The notes beneath the pieces were generated by a model. That model was not told the origin of the DNA, did no database searches, and saw only the letters and a list, made by a program, of their open reading frames with translations. Positions 9,089 through 17,428 of a stretch of DNA of 64,000 bases are shown here, piece after piece. The translations under genes were made by a program, and so were the position numbers. The stretch is taken from assembly GCF_002234405.1 (NCBI RefSeq), contig NZ_NMQT01000099.1:1-64000 (forward strand), given 5' to 3'. The DNA is from Amycolatopsis thailandensis. GTDB taxonomy: Bacteria > Actinomycetota > Actinomycetes > Mycobacteriales > Pseudonocardiaceae. The first letter of the stretch is position 1. Each line of letters begins with the position of its first letter.

Positions 9089-9454
9089 TTAGATCTCGAA
9101 GACGATGAACTGGTTCAAGAACGCGTCGACCAGGCGGGTGGTCGGGCCAACGGTGACCAGGTACGACTTGCGTTCGGGTACGTCGGCCACGCGGAAGTTC
9201 GCCTGGCACGAGCCGTCCCACATCACGATGGCGGCCGACACCAGTGACCCTGACCGCTCTTCGCCGTCGCTTTGGGCTACCCGGACGGGTGGTCGTTGCT
9301 TGAGTACCTCACAAGCTCCCTTCGCGATGCCCTCGATGTTCACGGTGTCGGGAATGAACCAGTGATTCACCAGGAAGACAACTAGGAAGACCGCCAGCGT
9401 CAGGCGGGCCACGAACTTTCCCCGCGCGACCGTACTCTTCCTTACTCGTGTCAT
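9089..9454 (-). CDS. Small membrane-anchored protein, element left-end gene
   Basis: A 121-aa protein with a basic N-terminus and a single TM helix (about residues 17-33), then a soluble domain that is presumably extracellular (two Cys, at about 48 and 82). No family is recognised. Its C-terminus (TTRLVDAFLNQFIVFEI) resembles a remnant encoded at 20070-20165 (TTVRLDSFLNEVIAEPR), and both lie just inside an att-like repeat in the same orientation. It therefore looks like a conserved left-end gene of this element family. The ATG at 9454 is the only good start. Confidence 0.6.
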   Translation of the reverse strand: MTRVRKSTVARGKFVARLTLAVFLVVFLVNHWFIPDTVNIEGIAKGACEVLKQRPPVRVAQSDGEERSGSLVSAAIVMWDGSCQANFRVADVPERKSYLVTVGPTTRLVDAFLNQFIVFEI

Positions 9455-9930
9455 GCCTGACAGTCGGGTTCACATCGGCTCTGTTACGTCGCCGCGGATG
9501 TGTGAGACCGGATCGCTACAGTTGGGATCTAACCTAAAAGTGGTGTCCAGTGGGTGATCGCACACCATCCACACTTCTCCAACCTCATTGCCCGCACGGA
9601 TCATCGGTCAGCACAGGAGGTGAGGCGCAGGCGCCGCAGTTGGTGTCGGTATCCGGGCACGCTAAGACGTGGCCCCTTCCGTGCGGCAACGATGACGAAG
9701 GGACAGGTCTTGGGGTGGAGCCGTCATCCGGGTAGCTCGCTCGCTACGCGTCGCTGTTCGCGATGATACGAAGGTGGTCGTCGTCGGCGGGCGCCGATGC
9801 CGGCTTCTAGCGTCATCAAACGTTCTATGGCGTGTACGAGGGGCAGTAGGCGCAAGGCGGTGTCAAGGGCTGAGCTCACGCGCGATCTCTGACCGCGTGG
9901 AACCCGCAGACTTGCCACCAGGAGCTCTGC
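9455..9930. other. Intergenic, no gene recognised
   Basis: About 475 bp between divergent genes. Short ORFs here lack RBS and family resemblance. It presumably contains the promoters for 9454 (minus) and 9931 (plus), which I cannot place with confidence. Confidence 0.4.
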
Positions 9931-10611
9931 GTGGCACAGCGCTGGTGTCGGAAGCGTTGCGAAGCGTTTCTGTCGGGGGTCTGCCGTAGGTTCCGGCAAG
10001 TGACACGATCTGCGCAACTTTGGTCGGCTGTCGAGCCGGCCTTGCACGGGCACCTCTACGTGCTTCAGTTCAGTAACGACGTTATCAAGGTTGGGAGCAG
10101 CTCGGATGCAGTTCGGAGAATTGATCAACATCGGCGGGATGCTGCTCGATATGGGCTGAGTATAGCAAATAGCTGGAGCTCCGACCCGGAAGAATGTTTT
10201 GAAGCCCAGGAAAGAGATCTACTGTCAGTACTTGCGCACTTGGGTAGGCGCACTTCAGGTGGTCGTGAATATTTCTTGGGGGTTCCATTTGAGATGGCCA
10301 GGTTTCAGGCTCAACATGCCCGTCAACTCAAGACGAAAGTGGGCTGCTGCGAAACCGGCGTTGCACCCCTGGACATGATAATTCCAGCGAAGCTTGTCTC
10401 AGTAGAGTCGATTGAGGAGCCGACATTCCAGGATCGTGGGTATATCTGCGATATCCAGGGAGAACTCGTTCTTGAATGCGGATCAAGGGTGCGAGCCATT
10501 ATGTGCAGTGACCGGATGTTAAAGGTTGGACACGAGTTCGATGTTGAGTTCGACTGGACATCGGCCTCCGATGAGATTTGGACCGCATATTTGAGCTCCG
10601 ACCCTCGATAA
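9931..10611 (+). CDS. GIY-YIG/T5orf172-like nuclease-family protein
   Basis: A 226-aa protein. Residues 40-115 resemble the GIY-YIG (T5orf172/MUG113) fold: LYVLQFSNDVIKVGSSSDAVRR corresponds to the GIY...KIG...R pattern, followed by a conserved Glu/Phe helix region (SGGREYFLG). The C-terminal half (130-226) is unassigned. The GTG at 9931 has CAGGAG 6 nt upstream. Base composition drops after about 10080, with more A/T-ending codons than the backbone, consistent with acquisition. Such proteins occur in phage and mobile elements; nuclease activity is not proven by the sequence. Confidence 0.6.
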   Translation: MAQRWCRKRCEAFLSGVCRRFRQVTRSAQLWSAVEPALHGHLYVLQFSNDVIKVGSSSDAVRRIDQHRRDAARYGLSIANSWSSDPEECFEAQERDLLSVLAHLGRRTSGGREYFLGVPFEMARFQAQHARQLKTKVGCCETGVAPLDMIIPAKLVSVESIEEPTFQDRGYICDIQGELVLECGSRVRAIMCSDRMLKVGHEFDVEFDWTSASDEIWTAYLSSDPR

Positions 10612-10737
10612 GATCGGCTGCTTCCGATTGGTAATCTACTTGTGTGGCGAAAGTATAGTGCGGTCGAGGTGGGTCACTTGTGCTAGCTGCGAAGTTGTCG
10701 TTCGATTCAGATTTCCGTTGCGGCTAGCCGATAATTT

Positions 10738-10783
10738 CCATACTCGTGCCTGCGGGACCGCGGCCCTGCAGGCACGAGTATGG
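10738..10783. terminator. Bidirectional terminator hairpin
   Basis: A perfect 16-bp inverted repeat (arms 10738-10753 and 10768-10783, 14-nt loop) flanked by A/T-rich runs on both sides. It lies between the convergent genes ending at 10611 and 10804, which fits termination in both directions. Confidence 0.8.
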
Positions 10784-10803
10784 TTATTTGAAAGATGCAT
10801 GAG

Positions 10804-11235
10804 TTAGTCAGTGGAATTGGATGCCGCTGACCTGTCGAGGTTCTTGTATCGAGCCCAAAGGGCAAATATTTCGACTAGAATTGTCCACATTGCCACACCT
10901 GAGACTGATGCGACTATAAGAATCGCAGTTCCGTAAGATTCACTTTTGATCGATTTCGTTAATATCGCCAAGATGACAGAAACTGCTGGGATGACAGAGG
11001 ACTTTAAGCGTAACTCCCAAGCTTTGGCGCGGTGATCAGCGGTGATGTCGGGCGATCGCAGGGTAGCGTCAGATAGTCGAACGCACGCAGGTATGGGAAG
11101 AAGTGCCACACCTAATGCGACTGCCCATGTCCAGCCGCCCATGAAGGCAGTGGTCGCGATGATGAGAACATAGAAGATGGAATCGGACAGTGCGCGTCGG
11201 TCCATTTGCCAGAACCGCATAGGATGATCGCTCAT
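10804..11235 (-). CDS. Four-TM membrane protein, unknown function
   Basis: A 143-aa protein with four hydrophobic helices (about residues 19-35, 37-52, 80-96 and 104-128). The ATG at 11235 is preceded by GAGGAG (AGCGAGGAGCTAAT on the minus strand). No family is recognised. Codon use is less GC-biased than the backbone. It is convergent with the GIY-YIG gene, with a shared terminator between them. Confidence 0.6.
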   Translation of the reverse strand: MSDHPMRFWQMDRRALSDSIFYVLIIATTAFMGGWTWAVALGVALLPIPACVRLSDATLRSPDITADHRAKAWELRLKSSVIPAVSVILAILTKSIKSESYGTAILIVASVSGVAMWTILVEIFALWARYKNLDRSAASNSTD

Positions 11236-12062
11236 TCGATATTAGCTCCTCGCTGACTAGATCTCAGGTTCTCCAGGTGTCAAACCCGTGCTGCTCGGCA
11301 GATCAAAGTTATGGAGTTCGGCGGTGAGCATGGCCATCGGGCAGGTCGGTGAACAAGTCAATCTGGCCGCCGTAGGACTATGCAACCGCCGACTGTGGAA
11401 GGGTGGCTGTTCGAACCTGCTGATCACGCTGAAGTCATCGAGAGACGCATAGACGCTCGGCAACGATGTCGGTGAGCATTACGACCAAACTGAGCTCGAC
11501 TTGCGGCGGCGCGGAGTTTGTCACTCCGGTGCCGCTCGGGGGCCATCATCAAAGGGGGCTACCGGTGACTGAGCTCGGCCAGCGGGGTGACGTCCTTCCT
11601 ACAGTCGTGACTTGCTGGAATTTGATCTGAGCAAGCTGGGGTGTGATCGTCCGCGGGACACAGGCTTGGCTCGAGCCCTCACCCCGGAAGCATGTGAGGG
11701 TTGCCGTATGCCCGGCGACTCTGCCAAGCGGCTGTACGGCCCCGCAGCATGGCCTGAGGCAGGCCCCGATCACTTGCCCGAACTTGCGGGTTTCGGCCAG
11801 GCCGTGTGCTCCACTATGGGTGCGATGCCGGCACCACGGCCGACCGACGCTCGATAGTGAGCGGCGGGCACGCGGCAGGAAGCGACAAGCTTCATGACCG
11901 ATGTCCTCGCGGTGGCTTCTCATGCCGGCGCGTCGTGACGCACATCCGCGGTTCGCGGAATCCGTCACGTCGGTGGCGTGGCACGTGGGTCCCGCCCCAT
12001 AGTCTCGGAGCGACCGCTCCGGGGCCGAGGCGAGAACACCGCCACGACCACAGGAGGTTCAA
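11236..12062. other. Long intergenic region, no supported gene
   Basis: About 830 bp. Several open frames of 60-140 codons exist on both strands, but none has a good RBS, family resemblance or third-position GC bias. The last 60 bp carry the RBS of the gene at 12063. It may be decayed DNA from element rearrangement. Confidence 0.4.
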
Positions 12063-14129
12063 GTGATTGACAACGAGTCTGATCCCCAGCTCCCCGACGA
12101 TGACTCCGTGGCGTCTGAGGACGTCGCCGGCGCGGAGGAGGAGCTGCCCGCGCCGCCGGCGTGGAGTCGCTGGGACAACGAGCCGATGCCTACGCTGCCG
12201 AAGATGGCGGCCGTGAGGCGCGCGTTCGATGCGGGCGTGACCTACGGCCTGCCGAAGAACTTCGCGTGGGCTCTGGCTTCCGCGGTGACCGACCCGGCCA
12301 GCCTGCGCGCGGCCTTGTCCTCGCCTCGATCGACGCCGGTGGTGGGCGGAAACTTCGAGTTCATCGAGGTCGATCTCTGGACTCCGGGCGTGTCGCCGAT
12401 GGTGACCAATCACCGGGTCTTCGCCGAACGGGTCTACCCGGCGTCCGGAGCCCCCGGGGCGATGGGGCCGCTGCGCGGTCCGACGTCGGAAGACGGTGAG
12501 ACCTCGACTCTGGTGACCGAGGCTCGGGATGTCTCACACGTGCTGGCCGAAGCCGAGCGGGCCGGGAACTTCATCATGTCGGACAACAAGCTGGCCGCGT
12601 CCATCAAGGAGCGGGGCATCCTGATGCCCGTCGACGTGGTCTATAACGAGATCCGTCACGACGACGGGGAGCCCCCAGCGTGTCTTCTGGTGACCGCCGA
12701 GGGCTCGAGTCGTGTCACCAACGCGCACTCGGTCCTCGGGGTCGAGAACGTCAGGACCGTTATGTACGACCTGCCCGGAGAGGAGAGCAACCTTCGGCGG
12801 TTCGTGAACGGCGTTCTCCTGGAGGACCCGAAGGAGCCGGGTATCTCGGCTCGTACGGTCGACAAGCGCCGGGGTCGGCGCAACGCGCTGATCGTTCGTG
12901 CCCGGGTAATCCTGAAGTTCGTGCCAGCGGCGGAAGCCACCTACGATTTCGCGCAGGCTCTGGGCGGCTACCTGGGGATGCTGCATGTCGACGGCCCCCG
13001 CCCCTGGCCCACCACCGGCAAGAACGAGGCGATGGCGGAATCCGTCGTGCGGGCGCTCCGCCACGCGGACGCCATCAGCGAGGACGAGCACGCCTACCTC
13101 GCCGGGCTGATGGACCCGAAGACCGCGGTGGAGAAGGGCTTTCCCGGGGAACAGGACGCTCAGGCGGCTTACGTCCTGGCGACCATCCTCGACCGCGGTC
13201 TGATGCCGATCGTCTCCCGGGCCATCCGAGACGTGACCTCCGCGGCCAGGGCCATGCCGGCTACCAAGGCCGAGGCTGCGGCGGAACTAGCGTTGCGGCC
13301 GATCCGGAGCCTGGCCACGAGCCTTCCCGCGAGCGACCCTGTTCGAACGCAGATCGACGCCATGCAGGCGTCCTACCGGCGTAGCTGCCGCCTTCGGTTG
13401 TACGCCACTACGGACTGGAAGGTCACCGGTCGAACACCGCAGGAACTGCTTGAAGCCGCCCTTGTCGAGCTAACGTCCTCGACCGGGGGGCCCGCCGGTT
13501 CTGGGGAGCACGCCGCTCGCGCCGAGTTGGCGGCGTTGGCGCAGTTCCACTTGACCCGCTCTGGGAGTCTGCGTCGGGAACCGTACGGCAGCGGTGGTAC
13601 CGACGCCGACAAGCGAGGGCCGAACGACGTCCTCGGGGCGATGGTCGAGGAAGCGCAAGGCCTCCACCTGCTGTACCAGGCGATCGTCGATGGCCGTGCC
13701 GGACGCAGGCCACGGGTGGTGGACGAGAACGGTCGCCTCGTACGCGGGCACCTCGACGGTAGCGACGGCTTGATCGAGGAAACCGGCGGCGACGAGATCA
13801 CGATCACCAACGGGTGGCTGCGCTACCACGCGTTCCCGCGCCCGGGGGTAGATCGCCCGATGCCGACCCCACCGGAGAATGAAACGCCTGCCATGCGGCT
13901 CGCTCGACACAAGACGACGATCGAACGTCAGCTCGCGATCCTCGAACAGGAGGTCGAGAACCTCGAAGAAGTCATCGACAACGGTGGCACGCCACTGGTG
14001 GAGCTTCAGGGCTGGGCGACCGGTGAGTTGATCAAACGGCTTGGAGCCCTGCGTGATCGTCTGACGTTCTGGGACGGTCTGGCCAGCAGGATCGCCCGTC
14101 GGGAACGTCCGGACACCACGACCGCGTGA
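12063..14129 (+). CDS. ParB-N-like domain protein with C-terminal coiled coil
   Basis: A 688-aa protein. The GTG start at 12063 follows an ideal AGGAGG. Residues 150-235 resemble a ParB/sulfiredoxin-fold N-terminal domain: a variable side chain, GILMPVDVV, then LLVTAEGSSRVTNAHSVLG in place of the usual EG.RR..A..LG signature. The middle is alpha-helical and unassigned. The C-terminus (about 615-680) is a probable coiled coil, rich in heptads from RQLAILEQEVENLEEVI onward. ParB-fold proteins in mobile elements can act as nucleases, NTP-binding clamps or regulators; which applies here is not known. A hairpin terminator follows, then a WhiB-like gene. Confidence 0.55.
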   Translation: MIDNESDPQLPDDDSVASEDVAGAEEELPAPPAWSRWDNEPMPTLPKMAAVRRAFDAGVTYGLPKNFAWALASAVTDPASLRAALSSPRSTPVVGGNFEFIEVDLWTPGVSPMVTNHRVFAERVYPASGAPGAMGPLRGPTSEDGETSTLVTEARDVSHVLAEAERAGNFIMSDNKLAASIKERGILMPVDVVYNEIRHDDGEPPACLLVTAEGSSRVTNAHSVLGVENVRTVMYDLPGEESNLRRFVNGVLLEDPKEPGISARTVDKRRGRRNALIVRARVILKFVPAAEATYDFAQALGGYLGMLHVDGPRPWPTTGKNEAMAESVVRALRHADAISEDEHAYLAGLMDPKTAVEKGFPGEQDAQAAYVLATILDRGLMPIVSRAIRDVTSAARAMPATKAEAAAELALRPIRSLATSLPASDPVRTQIDAMQASYRRSCRLRLYATTDWKVTGRTPQELLEAALVELTSSTGGPAGSGEHAARAELAALAQFHLTRSGSLRREPYGSGGTDADKRGPNDVLGAMVEEAQGLHLLYQAIVDGRAGRRPRVVDENGRLVRGHLDGSDGLIEETGGDEITITNGWLRYHAFPRPGVDRPMPTPPENETPAMRLARHKTTIERQLAILEQEVENLEEVIDNGGTPLVELQGWATGELIKRLGALRDRLTFWDGLASRIARRERPDTTTA

Positions 14130-14133
14130 GGCC

Positions 14134-14175
14134 ATCGGGTGGCGGGCCGTGCCAAAGCGTGACCCGCCACCCGAT
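14134..14175. terminator. Hairpin terminator
   Basis: Perfect 13-bp arms (14134-14146 and 14163-14175) around a 16-nt loop begin 5 nt after the stop of the ParB-like gene. Confidence 0.75.
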
Positions 14176-14410
14176 CGGGCTATAAATGTTGCGGGATCCG
14201 TGACTTCCGGCCCGTACCCTGAGTCACAGATTTTGGAGCCCTGTTGGGGACCACTCCGATGGCGCAGTGGGTGCCGGCTACGGCACAGCAACGCGGCGGA
14301 ACGGCGACGTCCGAACCGACCGATCCACGAGCCTGAGACCCGGCGGCAGCTCTGTATTGACCTACGAGCGGGACAGTGGTCTCCACGCTCCGGACCACCG
14401 GAGTACGGAA

Positions 14411-14863
14411 ATGTCCCTGCCGAGGCGCCACGTCGCCGACTACTTCTACCCGGAGCTCACCGCGATCGCCGTCGCGCCGCGTGGTGGCGTGTGCTCGAGC
14501 GAGGTGACCGGGTTTTCCGACCGACAGGTCCAGCAGGCCGTCTTCGACGGGGAGAACGATGACCCTGGTCTCCTCGCCAACGCCCGCGCCACCTGTGCCG
14601 CCTGCCCCGCTCTCGCCGCCTGCCGCCAGTTCGCCGAGGTCAGCCTCGACGATACGACCTTCCTGGCGGGCACAACCGCCGAGGAACGCTCGCGGGCCGC
14701 GCGCCGCGCGCCGCGGACCCGGCACCGCAGGGCGGTGGTCGAGCGGATGCGGAAAGCCGGCGTCACTATCCCCGACATCACGTTCTACACCGGTTACCCG
14801 ACGCGAAGCGTCGAGGCCGACCTGGCACGGAGCGAGCGCGATAAGACCGCACGAATCGCATAG
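14411..14863 (+). CDS. WhiB-like (Wbl) iron-sulfur regulator, divergent type
   Basis: A 150-aa protein from the ATG at 14411 (GGAG 7 nt upstream); the frame is open from 14267 but lacks a better start. Four cysteines fit a WhiB [4Fe-4S] site: one in GGVCSSE and three in CAACPALAAC (C-x2-C-x5-C). The usual GVWGG turn is degenerate (TFLAGTTAEER). A basic C-terminal extension (about 95-150) includes RRAPRTRHRRAVVERMRKAG and an HTH-like segment. It could regulate the neighbouring ParB-like or HNH genes; this is inferred only from proximity. Confidence 0.75.
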   Translation: MSLPRRHVADYFYPELTAIAVAPRGGVCSSEVTGFSDRQVQQAVFDGENDDPGLLANARATCAACPALAACRQFAEVSLDDTTFLAGTTAEERSRAARRAPRTRHRRAVVERMRKAGVTIPDITFYTGYPTRSVEADLARSERDKTARIA

Positions 14864-15020
14864 AACCCTCGAGCGACGTCGCTGTTGCAGCTAAGCGGTG
14901 AGGACCGCAGCAGTCTGGGTGTGAGCGTCCAAAGGCGGCGAAGTACCGCGGTCAGACGGGTGGCTCGGCGCTTCGCGCGCCGTCAGCTCAGGGGAGAGCG
15001 GTTCTGTCGGTGGTGTTGGC

Positions 15021-15026
15021 TAGCCT
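15021..15026 (+). promoter_or_regulatory. -10 box of a leaderless promoter for the HNH protein
   Basis: TAGCCT is followed by 6 nt and the GTG at 15033, with no RBS. Confidence 0.55.
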
Positions 15027-15032
15027 GGCCCC

Positions 15033-16598
15033 GTGGGTATCTCGGATCTGACCGAACACGCGGTCCGCGCGGCGATGGCTGAGCATGACGAGCTGGGAGT
15101 GGAAGCGTTCTGCGTACGTTATGGCTTCGAAGAGGGCAGTGATGACATCGTCGTGGCCGGCGATCAACGGTATGGAAGCCAGGCGCTAGTAGCGGCCGCG
15201 CACGCGTTCCTACCCGAGGGCACGCCGTTGACGCTTACGGACGTCGCCGACACCGCGGCAGTCAAGGACAAGCTGCTGTCCCTGGGATTCGTCGTGCGAA
15301 GGGTTCGATTGCCCGACTGGACTCGAGATGAGCTCGTGCTGGCGTGCGCCTTGTTGTTCGAGAACGGCCGGAAGGCGTTGAAAGCCGGCGACCCGCGCGT
15401 TCAGGAGCTGTCGCGACTGCTTCGGACACGGGTGAGCGGGTCTGCGGGGCAGTACGGCGGCAAGTTTCGGTCGGTCAACAGTGTGCAGCGAAAGCTGTAT
15501 GACCTGCAGACGCGCCTGCCCGAGTACACCAAGATCCCCACCAAGGGCGGTCAGCTCGACCTGCGCGTCTTGGAAGAGTTCCAGCAAGATGAGGTCGCGA
15601 TGATGGTCGAGGCCGCCGAGATCCGCTCCCGTACGGATGCCGCCGTAAGGTCGAGCCGCTCGAACGCTGAGCAGGCGTGGGCGCTGTTCTGTGCGGAGGG
15701 AGAACGCAAGTATGGCGGCAATGGCGGCTACCCCGACGTCCTCGGAGAACAGTACGTCTACGACAACCAGGTAGCGAACTCACGTCGACTCGCGGTCGGC
15801 GATTTGATCGTCATCCGCGACGGTGACCGGGTCCATGGTGTCAGCAGGGTCGAGAAGATCGATACCCAGAGCGGGGTGCTCAAGCGACAAAGGGTGTGTC
15901 CCGAGTGCGCGGGGAGCCAGTTCGACGAGCGTCGACGACAAGTGCCCAAGTATCGGTGTCGGCGGCCAAACTGTAACCACGAGTTCGACCAACCGCGTGA
16001 CACGACAGTCGAGGTCACCCAGTTCGTCGCTGTATACGGCGCAGGATATCGCGCTCTCGATGGAGCGATACCACTCGATGAGCTGCGCACCCGGATGCTG
16101 GACCGCGCTCCGCAGAACGCGATCCGCCCCCTCGACCACGACGCGTTACTGGCGCTTCTGAAAGGTCTGGCGGTACCTACACCGGCGATGCCGGGGACTC
16201 GCCGTCGGACGGTCCCTGCCGGCGGCCATCGCGAGGGACGAGGAAAAGTCCGCGTCGGTCAGGACAAGTTCCGGGAGAACCTGCTCGCGGACTACGGCCT
16301 GCGTTGCGCGATCACAGGGCCGTGCCCAGCGGAAGCGCTCGAAGCCGCGCACCTGCGAAAGTTCGCGGAACACGAATCCCACGATGACGGTCTTCTCATG
16401 CGGGCCGACGTGCACAAACTGTTCGACCGCGGCCTGCTCGCCATCCACCCCGAGACCTGGACCGTCGTTATCGCACCGACACTGGCCGACTACGACGACT
16501 ACGCCAAACTCGACGGCCTGCCCGTAGTCAAGGGGCCAGACCCGGCTGCCATCCGCGATCACTACCTCACTGTCACAGCGGCCTGGGGAGTTGCGTAA
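15033..16598 (+). CDS. HNH endonuclease, type IV restriction (ScoMcrA-like) candidate
   Basis: A 521-aa multidomain protein. The N-terminal 100 residues resemble the head domain of ScoMcrA-type modification-dependent enzymes (start VGISDLTEHAVRAAMAEHDE, then YGF and a linker). The middle holds a beta-rich module followed by a zinc ribbon (CPECAGSQF then CRRPNCNHEF, about 288-325). The C-terminal HNH nuclease (about 410-500) shows CAITG, LEAAHLRKF, GLLMRADVHKLFD and GLLAIHP. By family it would cleave modified foreign DNA; the modification read is not visible. The gene is leaderless (TAGCCT-6-GTG) and stands alone. Confidence 0.7.
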   Translation: MGISDLTEHAVRAAMAEHDELGVEAFCVRYGFEEGSDDIVVAGDQRYGSQALVAAAHAFLPEGTPLTLTDVADTAAVKDKLLSLGFVVRRVRLPDWTRDELVLACALLFENGRKALKAGDPRVQELSRLLRTRVSGSAGQYGGKFRSVNSVQRKLYDLQTRLPEYTKIPTKGGQLDLRVLEEFQQDEVAMMVEAAEIRSRTDAAVRSSRSNAEQAWALFCAEGERKYGGNGGYPDVLGEQYVYDNQVANSRRLAVGDLIVIRDGDRVHGVSRVEKIDTQSGVLKRQRVCPECAGSQFDERRRQVPKYRCRRPNCNHEFDQPRDTTVEVTQFVAVYGAGYRALDGAIPLDELRTRMLDRAPQNAIRPLDHDALLALLKGLAVPTPAMPGTRRRTVPAGGHREGRGKVRVGQDKFRENLLADYGLRCAITGPCPAEALEAAHLRKFAEHESHDDGLLMRADVHKLFDRGLLAIHPETWTVVIAPTLADYDDYAKLDGLPVVKGPDPAAIRDHYLTVTAAWGVA

Positions 16599-16745
16599 CC
16601 TCGCCTTCCAGGCGCCACTCGGGAAGCTCATCATGGTACGCGCCTCAGGTTCGACTTCGAAGACTCCGTCGATAACGCGGTACCCGATGACCTGCTCCGT
16701 TATCGGCTATCGTGGCGTTTTCCAGCTGAGCTTCCCGCGATAGCC

Positions 16746-17099
16746 TTACTCGTCGACATGGTCGTCCGCGACCGCGTAAAGGAACTCCCGCACGTCGGAT
16801 ACGTCCGGTGGTTCCTGGGCTTGGTTCCGTGCGAATCTGCGGTAGTACGAGTACACGCGGGCGCGCATCTCGGCCTCGCGTGGCTCGCTTGAAACAAGTT
16901 CGAACGTGAACCCGTCCCCGTCCTGGACGAGACGCAGAGGACGGGCGAGCCCATCATATGCGTGTGCGACGTCGAAAAACCCCTCGACCATCTCAAGCGC
17001 CAGGGATGGATCGCCTACCCACCACATGTGTCCAAGCATGTTGCCGGAGTCCGCGAACAGAACTACGGGATCCACGATGTCATCCCACGTCGGTGCCAT
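16746..17099 (-). CDS. Hypothetical acidic protein
   Basis: A 117-aa protein from the ATG at 17099, supported by GAGGAG about 8 nt upstream on the minus strand (an upstream ATG at 17138 is less likely). The sequence is acidic and soluble, with a WWVGDPSLALEMVEGFFDV helix-like stretch and alternating strands around FTFELVSSEP. No family is recognised. It lies downstream, same strand, of the unknown pair ending at 17192, but a gap of about 90 bp containing its RBS argues for separate translation. Confidence 0.55.
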   Translation of the reverse strand: MAPTWDDIVDPVVLFADSGNMLGHMWWVGDPSLALEMVEGFFDVAHAYDGLARPLRLVQDGDGFTFELVSSEPREAEMRARVYSYYRRFARNQAQEPPDVSDVREFLYAVADDHVDE

Positions 17100-17191
17100 A
17101 ACTCTTCTCCTCAAGTGACGCATACTTGTTCTCATCAATCGCCCATGCTGGCCAACCTGTCACAGTCCCACAAGACAAGACTAAACCGAAG

Positions 17192-17428
17192 TCAGCGGCG
17201 GCGGCGTGATAAGACACCGGAAATTCCGGCAGCTGCCGTGAATACGCCCGCCGTCACATAGATCGGCAGTGGTAGAAGAGTAAGAAGAAGCCCTGCGCCG
17301 GCCAGTATCAAGGTGACACATCCTGCGGCAGTCAGCATGAGCCGGCTAGCTCGCCTGGTCCGCTGATCGCAGTCCAGTACTTTGTCCGCGATGGCGGCCA
17401 GGGTATGCGGTCGGCGTGGTGCGCTCAT
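17192..17428 (-). CDS. Small two-TM protein coupled to the 674-aa protein
   Basis: A 78-aa protein with a basic N-terminus, two adjacent hydrophobic helices (about 31-52 and 54-71) and a terminal SRRRR. Its ATG overlaps the stop of the upstream gene as ATGA (17425-17428), so the two are translationally coupled. A small two-helix membrane protein paired with a large soluble protein inside a defence-rich island is a pattern seen in abortive-infection modules. No known family was recognised. Confidence 0.65.
   Translation of the reverse strand: MSAPRRPHTLAAIADKVLDCDQRTRRASRLMLTAAGCVTLILAGAGLLLTLLPLPIYVTAGVFTAAAGISGVLSRRRR

Noticed and set aside
11257-11968. Several frames of 68-139 codons in the spacer before 12063
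   Set aside because: No RBS, no third-position GC bias, no recognisable motif on either strand.
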